Assembly: GCA_018398585.1 (NCBI GenBank)
Contig: JAGTTD010000001.1
Location: 10,976,501-11,040,500 of the forward strand
Source: Simmondsia chinensis
Taxonomy: Eukaryota; Streptophyta; Magnoliopsida; Caryophyllales; Simmondsiaceae
Direction of reading: 5' to 3'
Length of the DNA: 64,000 nucleotides
Part shown: positions 34,612 to 49,600 of the stretch, piece by piece
Layout: each line of letters opens with the position of its first letter
Numbering within the stretch: position 1 is the first letter of the stretch
Translations under genes and position numbers: made by a program
The notes under the pieces: model-generated
What the model saw: the letters and a program-made list of their open reading frames with translations, nothing else
The model's database searches: none
Told to the model about the DNA's origin: nothing

Positions 34612-37600
34612 ATGGCGAATTTCATAAATTGCATCTCTCAATCTCCTTCTTCGTCCCCTTTTTCTCCCCTTTTCCCGTCCTTCTGTCTCTCTTCTCCCTC
34701 CCTTAAACCCCTTCTCTCTCTCTCCTCCCACCTTCTTCCCACTAAGGTAATCTTTTCACACTTTCCCCCCTTTTGGTCAAAAAGGGTAAGATAAGATATA
34801 ATTCAGGTGTATTTGAGTAAGATGGAGTTTAATTTGAATTGGGTTTTTGAATTAGATTTGATCCGGGTAACTCAATTATTATAAAAGGGTAAGATATGAT
34901 ATGATTTGAGTGTATTTGAGTAGGATGGTTATCTAGATAAGTTTGATTTGAATTTGATCTGCGTAACTCAATTTTCAAAACCCCATTGTAATGCCTTAAT
35001 TTATTTGATTGAATTTTGGCAGATTTGTTGGTCTAATATGAGTCAAAGGAAGGGTTTTTCGATGATGTTTGTAAATTCGCATGCAATGACTGAGGAGAGA
35101 CCCGTCTCTGACGACAGAATGCTGGTCAGTTCTCTCATTTTTGAGGCCACGTTTTCCTTGTGGCGAATTTTTTCACAGAATATTCTCAGCTAAAAATATT
35201 TAAAAGAAAAAGGGGTTTCAAGCTGGATTACATTCTATAAATTTGTATGAGATTCATGCTTGGCTAAGTTGAGATTGAGGCTGGAGTGAAACATTTGATT
35301 TCACATTATTGCAGAAAATGTTTTTCCGTTTATAAAGTAAAATGGTTTCCGCTTTCATTGAGGGGAAGTCAATTTCTCTTCAATTTTGAAAATTTATTAT
35401 TAAAATATTCAAAAAAGAATTGAGGGGGAAAAGATATTCTGTCGGAACAAATGGAGCCTAAATTTCTGTATATTTTCCGAAAGAATGCTTGAAGGGTTCT
35501 ATTTTTTTTATTTTTTTGGAATTTTCTCTTGGGTAGAAACTATTCCCAGTAAAAAACCATTGGTGTCCTTGACCATATACCTTAACTTTTGAATATTTGG
35601 TTTTTAGCAACAAAGCTGTCTCGAATTGTGGAGTACTATATTTATATAATTCAAGCCCAAAGCAGAAAGGTATGACATAGGCATGAGCGTTGTTCACATT
35701 TTAAGTTGAACAAACATTTGTGTGATTGGACATGTTAGAGTATGGAATGTTTAGGCCATCACCCAAGAGTTCAATCTTTTGGAATAGTTGGTTTCTTGAC
35801 AGAAGCTGATGTTTCCGCAGGTGTTTGTTCCTCCACACCCGTTGATAAAGCACTGGGTGTCCGTTCTTAGGAATGAGCAGACTCCGTGCCCCATTTTTAG
35901 TGAGTAAATTTCTTTTCCAAATTCAGATAGTTATGTATTTGTTACTGACCAGATTGATGGGGGTGCGGATTCAAGTTATTTAGCATCATAGTCTATGAAG
36001 AATAGTACAAAGTGTTATAGATGTTAATAGCAATCATTGAATTCCATTTGTCAGTTGATACATTGATTGCAATTGATCTGCATTTGCATTGAGTATAGAC
36101 TGGTACTTGTAAAAGTAACCCATATGCTTGGATATCCCTTTGGTTTTCGTGTAAAAGGACAGAGAAAGCCACGGTGGTGTTCTAACTTTCTCGAAATCCC
36201 TGTTGCTGCAAGAATTCCTTCATAGGTTTGCTCGTCAATCGTATATCATGTTACTACATTGTATGGAACTTGTAGATGGATGATCTATGTTGATGATGGT
36301 CAAATTAGGGATGACTTATGGTATTTTTTTCAAATGCTCCGGTATGGGAATTAACGAATGTCTACAATATATATAAACCAATTCTAAACAAGGCGTTACA
36401 TGATTGACAACTAAGATATGGTACTATTAAACTATACTTCATAATGCATAAATATTGTGCTTTGTTTATTAAGACGTACTTTTAAATTTGTTTACATGTT
36501 AAAAGCTATCAAAAGAGCATCAAGATTAAATGCTTATATGGCTTTCCATTCAAAGTATTGCGAATATAAGGCTTAATAACAGCTAATGTTTTCTAAAATC
36601 CCTATGCAATTGCCATGACCTATTACATAACCTTTGTGACATCCACTTCCACAACATCACAAATTACAATTTGATTCCACGGTGTTCACTATGTGTGCAA
36701 AGTGTTGGAATTTGAGGTAGTGTATTTTGATATATTGTAGAAGTACCTCAATTCCGCATAGGAAATTTAGAGGAAAGAAGCCTTGTTTATATACTCCCTT
36801 GTCCTTATACTTGGTAAAGTCTTGTGGACCTAGAGTGGGCTTGGTGTGCCGCACGCGCTCGCATGCACCCCGGCCAATGCATTGTGTCCCGTCGCGATGT
36901 GGTGTGGTCTTTTTCTAACCTGTAATTTTGTTTTTGTGACCATTATTTTTGTTTAAGCCGTTGTATACAAACTTGAGATGAGTTTTTGCTGTTGGGTAAT
37001 GCTCGAGGCCTTTGGCTTGAGCTTTAGGTGTCTCTTAGTTTACCTCGAGGGGTTATCCATGCTTCAGGTCTTGAGGCATGAGGATACAATCTTGAGCTTG
37101 AGTACGCGTTTTGGCTGCGTCAATTCCTACTCTTTCCTTTAACCGGTTTTTGCGCTAACTGAAGCTGGATTTTTAGGCTCTCCCATATTTGCCACACTTT
37201 CCTTGTTTGAGCTGATTCTTTGGCATGATCTTTTCCTCTTCCTACAAGGAGATTCCTCAACCTACAAGGATTTTTCTATATAAATACCGTCCCTTAGGAT
37301 TTGTTAAACACACAGAAACACACTGAATTACAGAAATTAACTCTACTTCACGGCTTTACTTTGCTCTCTAAAATTTGTTTTTCTCTCCTTCATTACCGAG
37401 CAAGTTGGGGCATACTCCAACCTATCTCCTTGGAGTACATTGCTGAGGTGGGTGACGTGTTAATCTTGGGGGTCGAGGTGTCGTTCATCCCATTGTACCT
37501 CTGTGGGGGCATAAATGACTTAGGGCAGTGGGTTCTCCACGGCACGACAATTTTTCGGTATTCTTTCCCTTCTGTTGTTTATTGTTGAGTCATGTTTGTT

Positions 37601-40600
37601 CAATGTTTTTGGAACCCTTGTGATCAATTTGGTTGTAATAAGAGTTATATTTTGATTGCTCATTTACCCTATTTCTTCAGTAATCTAAGTCGTTTATTGT
37701 TATAAGTAATCACAATATCTCACACGGGCTATATTATTCCTGACATGTCAAAAACTGAGCCTTTGGATGGGAAGAACAACAAGATGTGGGCTGATGAGAT
37801 GGAGTTCTTCCTAGGCTAAATAGAAGTTCATTATACTCTCTATTTAATGATAAAGCCCCATCGAGGTCCAATAAGGACTTCAAGAAAGATAATCGTACTT
37901 GTAGGGGAATGGTTCTCTCCATTAAATGATAGCTCCTTTTTACTAAATTTAGAATAACATGAAAACTGCTTCAGAAATATTGAAAGCATTGTTAAACAAG
38001 TATGGCTTTTATGATAGCGCCACTAAGAAATATGTGTGCACTAGGTGGTTAGCTTTCACGATGTTTGATGACAAACCTATTCTTGATCAAATCCATGAAT
38101 ACGGAACTTTGTGCACTAATATACTGAACAAAGGCATGAAGTTTTGTGGAACCTTTCAAGCTAACTACCTAATTGAGAAACGACCTACCTCATGGGAAAA
38201 TTACAAAGCGTTTTTAAAACACAAAAAGAAGGACTTGACGTTGTAGGAATTGATTTCCCATATTAATTTGGAAGATCAGAACCGCAAACAAGCTAAGAGG
38301 AAGTCCTCTGAGCACTCTTCATTAGCAGCTAGCCTTGTTGAATCAAGAAACGTAGGAAAGAAAGGAAAGTTCAAGAAACCATGGAACAAGGGTAATGCTC
38401 AAGAGGAAGGCTTTAGCAACAAGCAAAGTCAATCTCGAGGAAAGAAACCAATGGACAATGCTGATGATGGCCAAAAGAGGACAAAAGGAACATGCTTGAC
38501 TTGTGGCAAGAGTACTCACACCTCAAGGAACTATAGGAAGGGATTCAGACCTGGAAAGCTCATAGAACATAGGCCCCAGGCTAATCTGACCGAGGAAGGA
38601 GACGTGGTTGTTGCCATGATCTCCGAGATGAATATGGTTGGGAGCACGGTCGAGTGGGTTATAGATACTGGTACCACGAGGCAAATCTGCACGAATAAGG
38701 ACCTGTTCCATAAATATGAGAAAGCCATTGATGGGGAGGTGTACATGGCAATTCCAATTTGGTCCTTGTCCACGGCAAGGAAAAGGTTCTTCTAAAACTC
38801 AACTCTGTAAAAACTCTGTGTTTGCAAAATGTGTTGCATGTTCCTGGCTTGCGTAGGAATTTAGTCTCAGGTGCTTTTTTGAACGAAGCTGGATTTAAGT
38901 TAACTTTTGAATCTGACAAGTTAATCCTCACTAAAAATACCAAGGGTTCTCTAATGGTGGTCTCTTTGTACTTGATGTGTTCAATAATATGAAGAAAACT
39001 AGCTCAAGTTCTGCTTATATTTTTGAATCCTTAGATCTTTGGCATGCTAGGCTTGGACATGTTAATTATAATTCGGTTAAGAAACTTAAATAAATGAGTT
39101 TAATTCCTGATTGTGATCTAACCAAACCTGATAAATGTGAAATATGTATGGAGGCTAAACATCCGAAAAAGTCATTTAACAAATCACTTGAAAGAACGTC
39201 AACTTTGCTCTAGCTATTACATAGTGATCTAGGTGACTTTAAGAGCACAATGAGTAGAGGTGGAAAAAGATATTACATACCACTCTAGGTTCACTAAGGT
39301 GTATCTCGTAAGTGCAAAAGATGAGGCTGAGGAAATGTTCCTTAAATATAAAGCTGAGATTGAAAACCAACTAAACCGTAGGATCAATAGGATTAGGTCT
39401 GATAAGGGAGGTGAATATGATACTACTTTTCCTTTAAGTGAAGGACTTAGCATAATTCATGAGTTCTCAGCCCCTTATACAACTCAACAGAACAATATAG
39501 TTGAAAGGAAAAATAGGACCCTTAACGAAATGATGAAAGCCATGTTAATTAGTTCTGTGGGGGGAAGCCATGTTATCAACTTGTCACGTACTTAACAGGG
39601 TTCAATATAAAAGGTTAGATAAAACCCCTTATGAATTATGAAAGGGTTACGCGTCTAAATTGAAATACCTCAAAGCGTGAGGGTGTCCAGCTAAAGTAGG
39701 GATTCCCGAATTTAAAAGAAGTAAAATAGGTCCTAAAACTATAGTTGCTATCTTTGTTTGTTATGCCATGAACATTGCTGCAGATAGATTCATGCTTTTA
39801 AACGACTTAAGCCTTGGACTTGGTAAAATAATGGAATCTCGAGATGCTGAATCTTCGAGCATAAGTTTCCATCAAAGAATCTATGCATACTTCATTACCT
39901 AATTCTGTGCCTGTTGCATCTGCATCTGCATCTGCATCATCATCTAGTTATGCGCCCCTCGAGCTCGAGGTTTTGGAAATTAGAAGAAGTAAGAGGGTTG
40001 GAATTGAGACTAGTTTTGGACCTGACTTCATAACTGCTTTCTTGTCTGAAAATTGTCACTTTGATGAACATGTTGTGAGCTCATTCATGCTAGAGGAAAA
40101 TCCCAAAACATATGATGAGGCATTGAGAACCATAGATGCTTTTTTTTGGAGAGAGGCTATTAGTAATGAACTAGACTCTATAACGAGTAATAACACTTGG
40201 GTGTAAGTGGACCTTCCTAGAGGATGCAAACCCATAGGGTGTAAGTGGGAATTAGAAAGAAATTAAGGACTAATGGGTCCATAGAGAAATTTAAGGCCAG
40301 GCAAGTGGCTAAATGATACACCCAAAATCAAGGAATATATGTCCTTGATACTTACTGACCCGTAACTAAGATTGGCACTGTGAGAGCCCTGTTAGCTCTA
40401 GTGTTCGTACATAACCTTGTAGTACACCAAATGGACGTTAAAACCGCATTTTTGAATGGTGATCTTCAGGAAGAAATCTATATGGAACAATCCGAGGGGT
40501 TCAAGGTTCTCGGAATGGAGCATAAAGTATGCAAACTTGTAAAGTCCTTGTATGGCCTTAAACAAGCTCCTAAACAATAGCATAAAAAATTTGATTGTAC

Positions 40601-43600
40601 CTTGGTCACGCATGGTTTTGTTGTAAACAGTGTTGATGCATGTGTGTATCCTAAGCATGTTGGCAATGACTGGGTGATTATCTGTTTGTATGTTGATGAC
40701 ATGCTTATCTTTGGAACAAGTGTGAATTTTGTGAATGATATTAAGTCTTTCCCAAGCACATGTTTTGATATGAAAGACCTAAGAGAGGCCGATGTGGTAA
40801 TCGGGGTTAAAATAACTAGAACACTTGAGGGTTTAACTTTGAGTCAATCCTGTTATGTGGAGAAAACATTGAGAAAGTTTGGTCACTTTGATGACATACC
40901 TGCTAAAACTTCATATGACCCTAGTATTCATTTGAAAAGAAACATAGGAGATAGTGTATCAAAGGCTGAATACGCTAAGATTATTTATAGAGTAATGTTC
41001 TTAATGAACTACACTCGTCCTGACATTGCTTATGCCGTTAGTAGACTAGTGATAAGCACTGTAGTGCATTGAGAAGGCTGTTAAGGTATCTTAAAGGTAC
41101 CATGAATTGAGGTTTACACTATAAGAAATTCCCAGCTGCGTTAGAGGGATATTGTGATGCTAATTGGGTGTTTCATTGTGAGGAAATTTATTCTACTAGT
41201 GGCTATGTATTTGTGCTTGCTAACTGTGCTATTTCATGGAAATCATCTAAACAAACCTGTATTGCTAAATCGACCATGGAGTCAGAATTTTTTGCACTTG
41301 AGATGGCAGGTTTGGAAGCTGAATGGCTAAGGAGTGTCTTGGGAGACATTCCATTGTTGACGAAACCTGTGCCTTTTGGGTTGTTACACTATGACTCACG
41401 AACAGCCATTGGAGTTGCTCAAAGTGAGGTTTATAATGGCAAGCAGAGACATATTCACCTCAGTGATGGTGTCGTGAGAAATTTAATCACGAAAAATGTG
41501 ATCTCACTCGAATTTGTGAGGAGTGAGAAGAATTTGGTAGATTTATTAACGAAAGGCCTTGCAAGGAAATTGATAAATGAAACAACAGAGTGAATGGGGC
41601 TATAAAGGCCATTCGTGTGTCCTAATCCTGATGGATTCCAGTCTTGGGAGTTACTTTCGATGTTCAATGGGTCAAACGAAGTTAGAGACCAGGAAATTTG
41701 TGATAGCCACTTGAACTCATCTCGTGATTGCTGTATGAGTGGCTCTAGGATCTGTTGATACTGCCATGATGGAGGTTGAGCTTATGGCTCTTAATGTTGT
41801 CCATAGCCCGTTATGGTGGTGCAAGGCAGCATATCCGATGATGGACACACCCCTACTGCCATGGTGTGAGGATGAGCCTAAGGCTCTTAATGATGTCCAT
41901 AGCCTTTTATGGTGGTGTGGGGCCGCGCACCTGATGGACTCACCTGCGGGATTGTGGGGGTAGACAATCCTCGTATCGAGAGTAAGGGCTTACTCTAGAG
42001 CATTTCTGAGAATACTAGGCTTTGCATTATTTTTGAGGGACCTCATATGTCATGATTGTGGAGTGAGTTTCAACCTCGAGAGCTACATGAAGGGGTTAGG
42101 TATGCTCTTCACGATGACTGCTGGGCTAAAGACCTTGTTCACCCGTGGGTGGTTGGTGACATGCTTAGTTACTAGGTGCTGATTCAAGTCTAAAAGACAT
42201 TAGCATCGTCAAGTATGGTCTTATTGCTCTGTAATACTCTTTCTTTTCTTCCTTTCTCGAAATGAAACCATGTGGGAGTTTGTTGGAATTCGGGATAGTG
42301 TGCTTCAATTTTGATATATTGTGAAAGTACCTCAATCCCACATAGAAATCTGGAGGAGAGAAGCCTTGTTTATATACCCCCTTGTCCTTGTACTCAGTAA
42401 AGTCTTGTGGGCCTAAAGTGGGCTTAGTGTGCCACACATGCGCACGCGCGCACCGCCTTGTCCAGTTGGCCAACCTGACACGTCGCGTCGCATCATATTG
42501 CGGCGCGGTGTGGTGCGGTCTTTTTCTAACCGGACTTTTGTTTTTATGACCATTATTTTTGTTTAAGCTATTGTAAACAAACTCGAGGTGAGTTCTTGCT
42601 GTTGGGTAATGCTCGAGGCCTTTGGCTCGAGCTCAAGGTGTCTCTTAGTTTACCCCGAGGGATTGTCCATGCTCTGGGTCTCGAGGCTTGAGGCTTGAGG
42701 CTTGAGGCTTAAGGCTACAAGCGCAAGCTCGAGTATAATTTTCGACTGCGTCGACTCCTGCTCTTTCCTTTAACCAGTTTTTGCCTTAACTGAAGTCCGA
42801 TTTTTAGGCTCTCCCATATCCGTCACTTTCCTTGTTCTTTGGCATGTTCTTTTCCTTAACCTATAAGGACTTTTCTCTATAAATACCGTCCCTTAGGGAT
42901 TTATTAAACACACATAAATACATTGAATTACAGAAATTAACTCTCCTTCACGGCTTTATTTTTCTCTCTAAAATTCGTTTTTCTCTCCTCCATTACTAAA
43001 CATCTTGGGGCGTACTCCAATCCATCTCCCCGGAGTATACTGCTGAGGTGGGTGCCGTGTTGACCCTGGGGGTTAGAATGCCGTTCATCCCTTCGTACCT
43101 CTATGGGGGTTTAAATGACTTAGGAGAGTGGATTCTTCATGGGGCAATTCTTTGGTTAATTCTTTTCCTTCTGTCGTTTATTGTTAAGTCTTGTCTGTTC
43201 ATCGTTTTTGTAACCCTCGTGATCAATTTGGTTGTAATAAGAGTTATATTTTGATCACTCATCCACCCTATTTCTCCAACACAGAGGTGATTATTTCTTG
43301 TATAATAAATCCTTTTGTTTTGTAGGCAAAACCTATTATGTTTTCATGTATCAAGTTCCTATTTCGGTTCACAATGTTCCATAGTTGCATCCTTCTTTAC
43401 TTGACATCACTTGTTAAATCACTACTCTCCCCCCTTTCTCTTACAACGTGTGCATAACTGCACATGTATCTCATTCTTTGGTGTTTACATGTGTGCCAAA
43501 TCAACTCACCTGGGTAATGAGCATTATCTTTTACGTTTCTGCTCTCATCACACTACCAGCAGCGATTAAAATCAATTTGACAACGACCACTTCATTACAC

Positions 43601-46600
43601 CTTCATGATGTTATTGATACTGGTGTGTTCATTTCACACGTGTGGGTGAACCACCAAGGAGCTTTTCCATCCACACTTCTGTAAACTGTCACCTGACAAA
43701 ACATTATGGGCAAGAAATTCTAGCAAACGTGCCTGTCACAACTAAAGTCTAGCTTTTGATCAATTTAGCCTCCATGGCCTGCTATCAATTTATTTATGTT
43801 GCATTGTTAACACTATTTGTAACAGACACAGGAATTTTTCTCCATTCAAGTACAAGGTCATAAATTTGACATCAAGTATACGCCAATCTTAGAAAAGCCA
43901 ATCTTAGAAATTAGAATTAACTAAGAAAAGCCAATCTTAGAAATTAGTCTGGTGGTCACCACTCTCTAGCCTTAGATAAGAAGGTGTTTCGGTCGCGGGA
44001 TCGATTCACACTTGAGGCCACTTTCATTATGGGAGACAATTAAATTTCTAGAGCTTTTTTTGTACATAATATTAAATATTATATATTCTGGGAGAAAAAT
44101 AAAAATAAATAATTTTGCTATATGTCAATGGTCTCACTAGTTTTTGAATAAGTATAAATATAATTGGGTAAATTATATATTAGTACCCCAAGATTTGGTG
44201 TATTAATTTCTTAGTCCAAAAACTTTGTGAAATAATTTTTTAGTCCAAAAAGTTACATGTATTAATAAAATAATCTAAATCGTGATGAGTACAAAACAAG
44301 CCCCGCTTTCATTCTTTCATGTCGTTGTTTGGACTATTTTATTAAATACATCTGGCTTTTTGGACTAAAAATTTATTTCACGAAGTTTGTGAACTAAAAA
44401 ATAAATACATTAAACCTAAGGGTACTAATACGTAATTTACCCAATATAATTTACTAATATGCATTCTCAGAAATTTGTAGTTTGTATGCAAATTAAGTCA
44501 AATTTTTTTCTAACCTTTTCAACTCTATGAATTAAATCATATAAGTTGTATATTTATACTTTCATATTTATGCAACGATTCTTGTTCAAGTTTATTTGTA
44601 ATATTTTTACTTGAAGGAAAGCTGTGTAATATGTTGCATGTAATAGTTGAAAACTAAATATAAAATTTCATGTTTAATTCTAAAATTATTTTTTGACCTC
44701 TTATGAGTCACAAATTTGGATTTGCCATTTCAAATTATCTTCTTTTCATTACGTGTATCGACAAAAGTATGTATTTAGTGAGAATTTGTATAAAGATATT
44801 TTAAATGATAATAAGTCCCCAACTTAAGTATGAATTGATTTGAAAAATTGTTACTTTACAATATATGTGTTTTTGTATGGTTGGACACCTTAAATAAAAT
44901 TGTCTTAAAATTTTCTTATATTTAAGAGTGATCAAGAACCAAATTGTTACTTCGATTGAAATTATAGAACAAATATATGAATCATAAATTGAATAAAGTG
45001 GAAAGTGAAAGTAATTTGTGATTCACGCCCACCCTCAATCAAAATTCTAGGTCCGCCACTGAGTATACAGTATCGAATGACCTTAATCACACTATATCCT
45101 CCGGGTTCAGTTGATAGAGCTTAAAAGAGAAAGAAGCAGTGTGATAGCTGTTGGGTGTGAGGGAAGCTTCTTAGGAGTGATATTTGAATAGGAGAAGGTT
45201 TTGTTTCTTGCTGAGGCTCCTCTGTTTTTTTTCCTTTCTAAAATTTTTGTTTCGTTTTTCTATGTTATATTACAAATTATGTTCGGGTATTTGAATGAAA
45301 AGAAGAAAGAAATAGGCACAAAAAAGGAAACAAAGGAAAAGATGGAGGAATTTCGGACACCCTTGGAAACAATGTGCTGTATCTTCTAGTTTTAATTCAT
45401 GAAATGGTCATGGAATACCAGCTGACTTGATTCAGCCTAATAAATTGGGTGGATAACGAAATTTTAGAAATATTGCATGAAAAAAAAAAAAAAAAAATTT
45501 CCTAAAATTGGAGATATGCTAGAAAGTCAGATGCTTCAAGGGTTTTTGCGCCTGTCTAGTCATATCTTGATCTTTCAGCATTCTACTAATTATCTCTTCT
45601 TGTCATAGAGAATGCAATGGCCGAGCTGGGTAGGCTACTATTGTATGAAGCTTCGAGGGATTGGCTGGTGACCTTGTTTTACTATTTCTCATGATTTCTT
45701 TTGTCATTCCATATTTGCCCTCTATAACAAGCGATGTGTAGTTCTCTGTGCAACTTACGGTTTCTTGGCTGCGTTTGCTACCAGCCTACCATTTCTGGAG
45801 AAATTCAAACACCACTGGCCGTTGCTAAAGTGGAATTTGTTGACCCAAGGGAGCCAGTCACGGTTAGTACGTCCAATCATATCCCTGCATTCACCTAGTT
45901 ATATTCATATATTTCCATAGTCACATTATTGTTGTCACATATTGCTTTTGTATAGTGTTTACTTCTAGAGTTGGGGACACATGGGGAACTGCTGTCGGTT
46001 GTGGATCACAATGCTCATGGATGAATTTGTTTTGCCTATTTTTCATATCAAGAAAAGAAGACTATGACAAGGCTCCACAAAGAAAACCAAAAGAGGATTG
46101 ATTAAATTTTCTCTCATTAACAGTTGCATAATTGGTGTCGTCTACTTTCTGATATTTTCATACACTTTTCATGCCATGTGATAAACAAGGAAATGAAAGG
46201 CTTTGCCGTGATTTGGGGGAAATCTTCTTCCATCACATTCCTATCATTTCCTTATATATCTTAGATTTTAGCAGCAACAAATACCTAAATGGAATATGTT
46301 TTCCTCCATCGAGAGGAAGTTGACTTTCCCCTCAAGGAGAAGGGACATTTTTCTTCAAGAACGACAAAATATTTTCTGTCATAATCTCACTTCGTATTTC
46401 TCATTTTTAATCTCGAATTGGCCAAACTCGAATGCAATACAAATTTATAAAATGAATTTATCCTCCTAAGCTAAAATGAAAATTTTACGAAAAAATATTT
46501 TTCATTGAAAATACTTTTAAGAAGAAAATTTTTGAACAGAGGAATGTCTTCCCTCCAACCCATAGTTGCACAAAGAGGGAGCAGGAGCGGAAACAAGAGA

Positions 46601-49600
46601 GGGATTGGAGAGCGGGTAGAAAAAGTTTCTTAAGTTGGGAGCATTGGGGGAGCACTTATATTACTATATGTTAGATACATAGGAAAAGTAATGAAGTGTT
46701 ATCATTGGAGTCGTTGAAGCATAAATATCAAAACAAAGTCAATATTAAGCAATAACCGAGTAAATTAAGTACTCCAATGAATAAAATCTAGCAAATTGAC
46801 TCTAACATGTCCATACAATTCAATCATTCTTTAAAATCGAGTGATATAGTTAACCAACAAATCGTTTAATAAGTATGTTCTTCAAAATGATTCCATTATT
46901 GCTCAAATCGTGTTTCCGTCGAGTTTGAAACACGAATATGACTTTGAAAAATGGAATCACGTTTCCGAAGCGTGAAACATTAGCATTTAGAAGTTTCCTA
47001 CAACTATGCTCCAACCTAACAGAGCCCAAAATTACTAGATTTGTCTTAAGACGATGGACATGAAATTCTCCACCCCCCCAACTCTCTCCCCTAGTGGTAA
47101 ATAAACCATTCTCGTGGTGTCTCTCTACAAAATTGAACATAAAAAGTTGGCTAAGCTTATACCAAATGTATGGCAACTCTTATTTTATGTGTTTTTTCTA
47201 TAAAAAAAGAACTCTTATTTTCTGTGAGTTAATGGTAATTATCATATACTGCGTAGCTGAGTCCAAGAGTAAATTCACAGTATATCAAACAATCAACCTT
47301 CTAGAATCCTATGGGCTTTATGGTAGCATCAGAAGGGATTTGATGTTGATAGTCATGGGTCCATCTGCCTACATATGGTTGTCTTCGGAGGTTAAAGCTT
47401 GTTTGGCCAAGCTGTGAAAAGATTGTTTTTTTGACAAATACTTTTTGCAGAAATATTTTTGTAAAATGTGTTTTAGTCAAGGATGTTTTTGTCTAAAGAA
47501 TTTTTAGTTTTCGCTTTTGCTTTTACTATAAAGGAGAAACACTGTTTCCATGCTTCTGTTCAAAAGCACTAAAACATTAAATTTTGAAAAAAAGCATTTT
47601 TAACCAATAAAGCACATTTTCCTAAAAAAAAGCGTAGTCAAACAGGCTGTTAGTTTAATGTTGCTGAGCGAGATCCATAGTGGCTTATTATAGCAATCCA
47701 AGAAGCTGATTAAGGTGATCTGAGCTGCAATCCTGTGCTTTGATAAGCATTAACTGACGTGCTTTGCCTTTTTATATTTGCAGGTGGTTCCTATTCTAAG
47801 AGCTGGTCTTGCCCTGGCAGAGCATGCAGCATCAATCTTGCCAGCAACCAAGACTTATCATCTTGGTAAGTTAGGTTGTGTGAATATGTCAACCACAGGG
47901 GTAGTTCCTATGAGGATTACTTGTTAATATGGTAAATTACACTTGCTTATGTTCAACAGAATAGGAAGGGAAACAATATAAGCTTTATGCTCCACCATTT
48001 AGTGATTCATCCTCATATTTACATACCTTGAAATATATATTGTAACTGCCCAATTAGAATTGCCTTTATGGTATGATAAATATGGGAATTTAGTTGTCTG
48101 AAAGATTTACTGTTTTGGACCTTGAAGCAGTTTTCATATTGAGTTGGCCCTGAAGTTGCGGTTTTTACATTTGGTTTATTCCTATTATGATTTATAATTC
48201 CAATATATTGTGTTTTAAGGGATTAGCAGAAATGAGGAGACACTACAACCAACTGTATATCTGGACAAGTAAGATTCTCTGTTCTGCAAAAATTGTGGAT
48301 GTTGTCATTCTTATTCCTTCCGGGTGGAAACATGAACTTCCTTTGTGCTGCGCTGCTCCTTTCTACCAAATACTCGAATATTGATCTTTTCCATGTTACT
48401 TTTTTTGACATTATACATGAATGCAGGGCATGTCCTTACCCCTCAGGTTCTTCTATATGTTTGCAGGCTACCTGAGAAGTTTCCTGCAGGAGCACGGGTA
48501 TTTGTTGTTGATCCTATGTTGGCAACAGGTGCAAACATTTCCTCTGCACGTGCTGGTTTACGATCTTATTTTCTTGTCCTTATTTGTCTTATTATGTTTT
48601 TCAAATAATAAAAATAGCTGGGTTCTATTGTCGTTTTCTATGAATTTATTCATGGACAGAGGTACCTTGGTAGGGCAATGTGTATAACATTAGGAACAAC
48701 TAGAGCATATTGTTTACTATAAATACATAAGAAAAGCAACAAAAAACTATTGAACAGGAAAGCATGTGTGAAAAAAGGAACAAGAAAGGCAATATGTTTT
48801 ATAAGCATGGAAAAAGGAATTGACTTCATCATAGGTGATCAGAATGGTGATAGGAAATCGGAAAGAGGTTGTGGTAACCGGAAAAATGATGTGGCAACAA
48901 ATAGGATGATATGACAATTGGAAAGATCACATGGCAAGTGATGTGGCACTGGTGATGAAATTAATACCATGCTTGTCCTTTTTCCAAAGCATTTTACCTT
49001 CTATGTTCTGTCTATATATCATTTTGCCCTTCTTGTTTACATAACAACCATTATGCCTTATTGCTTTTTGCAAACATAATGCTAGGCAACTTTTTTCATT
49101 ATCTGTATGACATGCGTTCTACATATACACTCAGTTTTGCATAAGATACGATAACCTTGTTTTCCATTATCTATGTGACATGGATTCTATATGTACATCC
49201 AATAAGATATGCTAACCTTTTTCAAAATTGTGGTTTCCTTCGGTTTCTCGAATGATTGATCCTAGGGTTTTGTCCTTTACATCTCTATGATTTCTCATAT
49301 GACTTCATGAGGGAAGTTTAAGGCTCCGATACCACTATGCCATACGAGCACTGAACCAACTTACAAGACTCTGCATGTTACGGAGAAAAGCACAAATGGG
49401 GATTTGTACTGAAGTATATTAGCTACAGTTTGTATCCTCCATAATTAGGAACCAAACAAGAAGTGGCTGCTATAAGTAAACATAACTTCGCTCAAAAAAT
49501 GCGTCCCAGATTCATAATCAATAACATCCTATGTTCAATTTTGTATGCTTGTTTATCCATCTTAAGACCAGTATTGCTTGCACAAGATGTAATTTGTCAA

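Larger units (their letters stand above)
36703..43281 (+). mobile_element. full-length Ty1/copia retrotransposon in UPRT intron 3
   Basis: LTRs at 36703-37682 and 42281-43281 begin TGTTGGAATT; the right one ends CCAACA, the left has decayed to TCAGTA. A purine tract (atgtgggagtt) precedes the right LTR. Flanking 5-mers are caaag (36698-36702) and cagag (43282-43286), a one-mismatch target duplication. The LTRs differ at many positions and pol has several stops, so the insertion is old. It lies in the same orientation as the host gene. The relic at 25991-27420 is from the same group. Confidence 0.92.

Noticed and set aside
43448..43684. 78-codon frame in UPRT intron 3
   Set aside because: No recognised domain and no splice context; length is expected by chance.
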